From assembly GCA_018894445.1 (NCBI GenBank), contig JAHIPJ010000059.1, positions 1 through 7,571 on the forward strand: 7,571 nt of DNA, given 5' to 3'. The translations under genes and the position numbers were made by a program. Under the pieces are notes generated by a model that was not told the origin of the DNA, ran no database searches, and worked only from the letters and a program-made list of their open reading frames with translations. Position 1 is the stretch's first letter, and every line of letters starts with the position of its first letter. This DNA is from Actinomycetota bacterium (lineage in GTDB: Bacteria; Actinomycetota; Humimicrobiia; Humimicrobiales; Humimicrobiaceae). This document shows, in pieces, positions 7,189 through 7,571 of this stretch.

Positions 7189-7216
7189 TTGTGATAAAAT
7201 CTTAAATATTTATAAT
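7189..7216 (+). promoter_or_regulatory. Candidate sigma-70-type promoter after ccdA
   Basis: TTGTGA (7189-7194), a 16-base spacer and a perfect TATAAT (7211-7216). The start would be near 7223, about 30 bases before the strong ribosome site at 7252. This suggests the right-edge frames are a new transcription unit and not part of the ccdA operon. The surrounding sequence is very AT-rich, which raises the chance of a random match. Confidence 0.45.
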
Positions 7217-7251
7217 TCTGAATTTCGATAGAATAATATTAATTTACTTTT

Positions 7252-7259
7252 AAGGAGGT
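7252..7259 (+). promoter_or_regulatory. Perfect Shine-Dalgarno AAGGAGGT
   Basis: Eight consecutive bases complementary to the usual 16S rRNA 3' end, eight bases before a TTG at 7268. It is the strongest ribosome site in the window, yet the frame it serves has only 17 sense codons after the start. Confidence 0.6.
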
Positions 7260-7267
7260 AAGTACAG

Positions 7268-7324
7268 TTGCTAAATACTAACCAAAAATTATCAAAACTA
7301 TCAAAAAAAGGCTTGGCTTTTTAA
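7268..7324 (+). CDS. Short ORF: leader peptide or 5' remnant, unrecognised
   Basis: A TTG start behind a perfect ribosome site opens an 18-codon frame (MLNTNQKLSKLSKKGLAF) ending in TAA at 7322-7324. The peptide is basic, has no runs of one regulatory amino acid, and I see no stable alternative hairpins after it, so classical attenuation is not supported. It includes a run of seven A (7303-7309). Reading one base over after this run leads into AWLFKETVLSYKEYE and on into the 53-codon frame below, so it could be the true N-terminus of a frameshifted gene. Function unknown. Confidence 0.3.
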   Translation: MLNTNQKLSKLSKKGLAF

Positions 7325-7355
7325 AGAAACTGTATTATCTTACAAGGAGTATGAA

Positions 7356-7517
7356 ATGGAGATTAAAGAATTGACTAAGGAATATGTGATAATTGGTGAA
7401 GAAAAAATATGGTTTGATGAACCATTTGACGAACTCCCTGTAAAAAAAGATTTTGAGAAATGGTTTAAAAACATAAAGAGAGTACTGGAGAAATCTATTG
7501 CTGTTAAGAATGGGTGA
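7356..7517 (+). CDS. Small hypothetical protein, 53 residues
   Basis: The ATG at 7356 has AAGGAG at 7344-7349, six bases upstream, which supports a real translation start. The product begins MEIKELTKEYVIIGEEK, is soluble and highly charged, and has an acidic first half (FDEPFDEL) and a basic second half (KKDFEKWFKNIKRVLEK), which looks helical. I do not recognise a family. The frame is also open upstream of the ATG back to the TAA at 7272-7274, and the upstream codons look protein-like, so this may be the internal part of a longer broken gene. Its TGA overlaps a possible next start at 7510. A small cytoplasmic protein such as an antitoxin would fit the size, but nothing in the sequence shows this. 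Confidence 0.42.
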   Translation: MEIKELTKEYVIIGEEKIWFDEPFDELPVKKDFEKWFKNIKRVLEKSIAVKNG

Positions 7518-7571
7518 TGTAGAGACCAAATATCGATTGACTCATAATAGCCTTAAAGAATGGGAAAAGAG
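7510..7571 (+). CDS. Possible start of another gene, cut by window edge
   Basis: The ATG at 7510 overlaps the TGA of the 53-codon frame by eight bases (ATGGGTGA) and stays open to the window end, giving MGDVETKYRLTHNSLKEWEK. Overlapping starts like this are common in coupled gene pairs, but the ribosome site is weak and only 20 full codons are visible. It could also be the continuation of the preceding frame after a frameshift. Confidence 0.3.
   Translation, partial: MGDVETKYRLTHNSLKEWEK

Noticed and set aside
7304..7325. AAAAAG / CTTTTT inverted repeat near the end of the 18-codon frame, as a possible terminator or attenuator
   Set aside because: Only about six mostly A-T pairs around a six-base loop; too weak for a terminator, and not a real U-tract after a GC stem.
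7335..7529. 64-codon minus-strand frame with a TTG start at the right edge
   Set aside because: Opposite to the 53-codon plus-strand frame, which has a well-placed AAGGAG; this one has no ribosome site and reads as an AT-rich shadow.

Overview
This window is AT-rich bacterial chromosome. It reads as the genome of an anaerobic or oxygen-sensitive bacterium: it carries a two-subunit 2-oxoacid:ferredoxin oxidoreductase, Shine-Dalgarno-type starts, and two decayed genes that look like flavin- or NAD-dependent redox enzymes. I cannot name the lineage from the sequence. No mobile element, CRISPR array, rRNA or tRNA is visible.

Left part (1-1515, + strand): the C-terminal 456 residues of a copper-type P1B ATPase, cut by the window edge. 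A 129-base remnant follows that resembles the N-terminus of an NADH oxidase / CoA-disulfide reductase flavoprotein. It stops where the next gene's 3' end begins. Next (1501-2799, - strand) is a complete 12-helix MFS permease of the UMF1/Atg22-like type, convergent with the ATPase.

Middle (2818-5693, + strand): an intergenic region with a good sigma-70-like promoter candidate, then korA (fused gamma-alpha subunit) and korB (TPP and 4Fe-4S subunit). These two genes should make a complete enzyme that interconverts a 2-oxoacid plus CoA with acyl-CoA, CO2 and reduced ferredoxin.

Right part (5694-7571, + strand): the roughly 300-base gap after korB holds both ends of what looks like an NAD(P)H-dependent FMN reductase gene, with the middle deleted and the reading frame broken. 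Then comes a TlpA/ResA-like thioredoxin lipoprotein whose best start is a rare CTG codon, overlapped by one base by ccdA. Together they form a compact thiol-reducing relay: CcdA carries electrons across the membrane and the lipoprotein uses them outside. After ccdA there is a promoter with a perfect TATAAT, a perfect AAGGAGGT ribosome site in front of a 17-codon ORF, then a 53-codon ORF with its own ribosome site, and the start of a third overlapping frame. I do not recognise any of these last three; they may be small genes or another broken gene.

The intact genes belong to known families. The least ordinary points are the two redox-gene remnants, the CTG start, and the layered short frames at the right edge. 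I found no convincing new multi-gene system.
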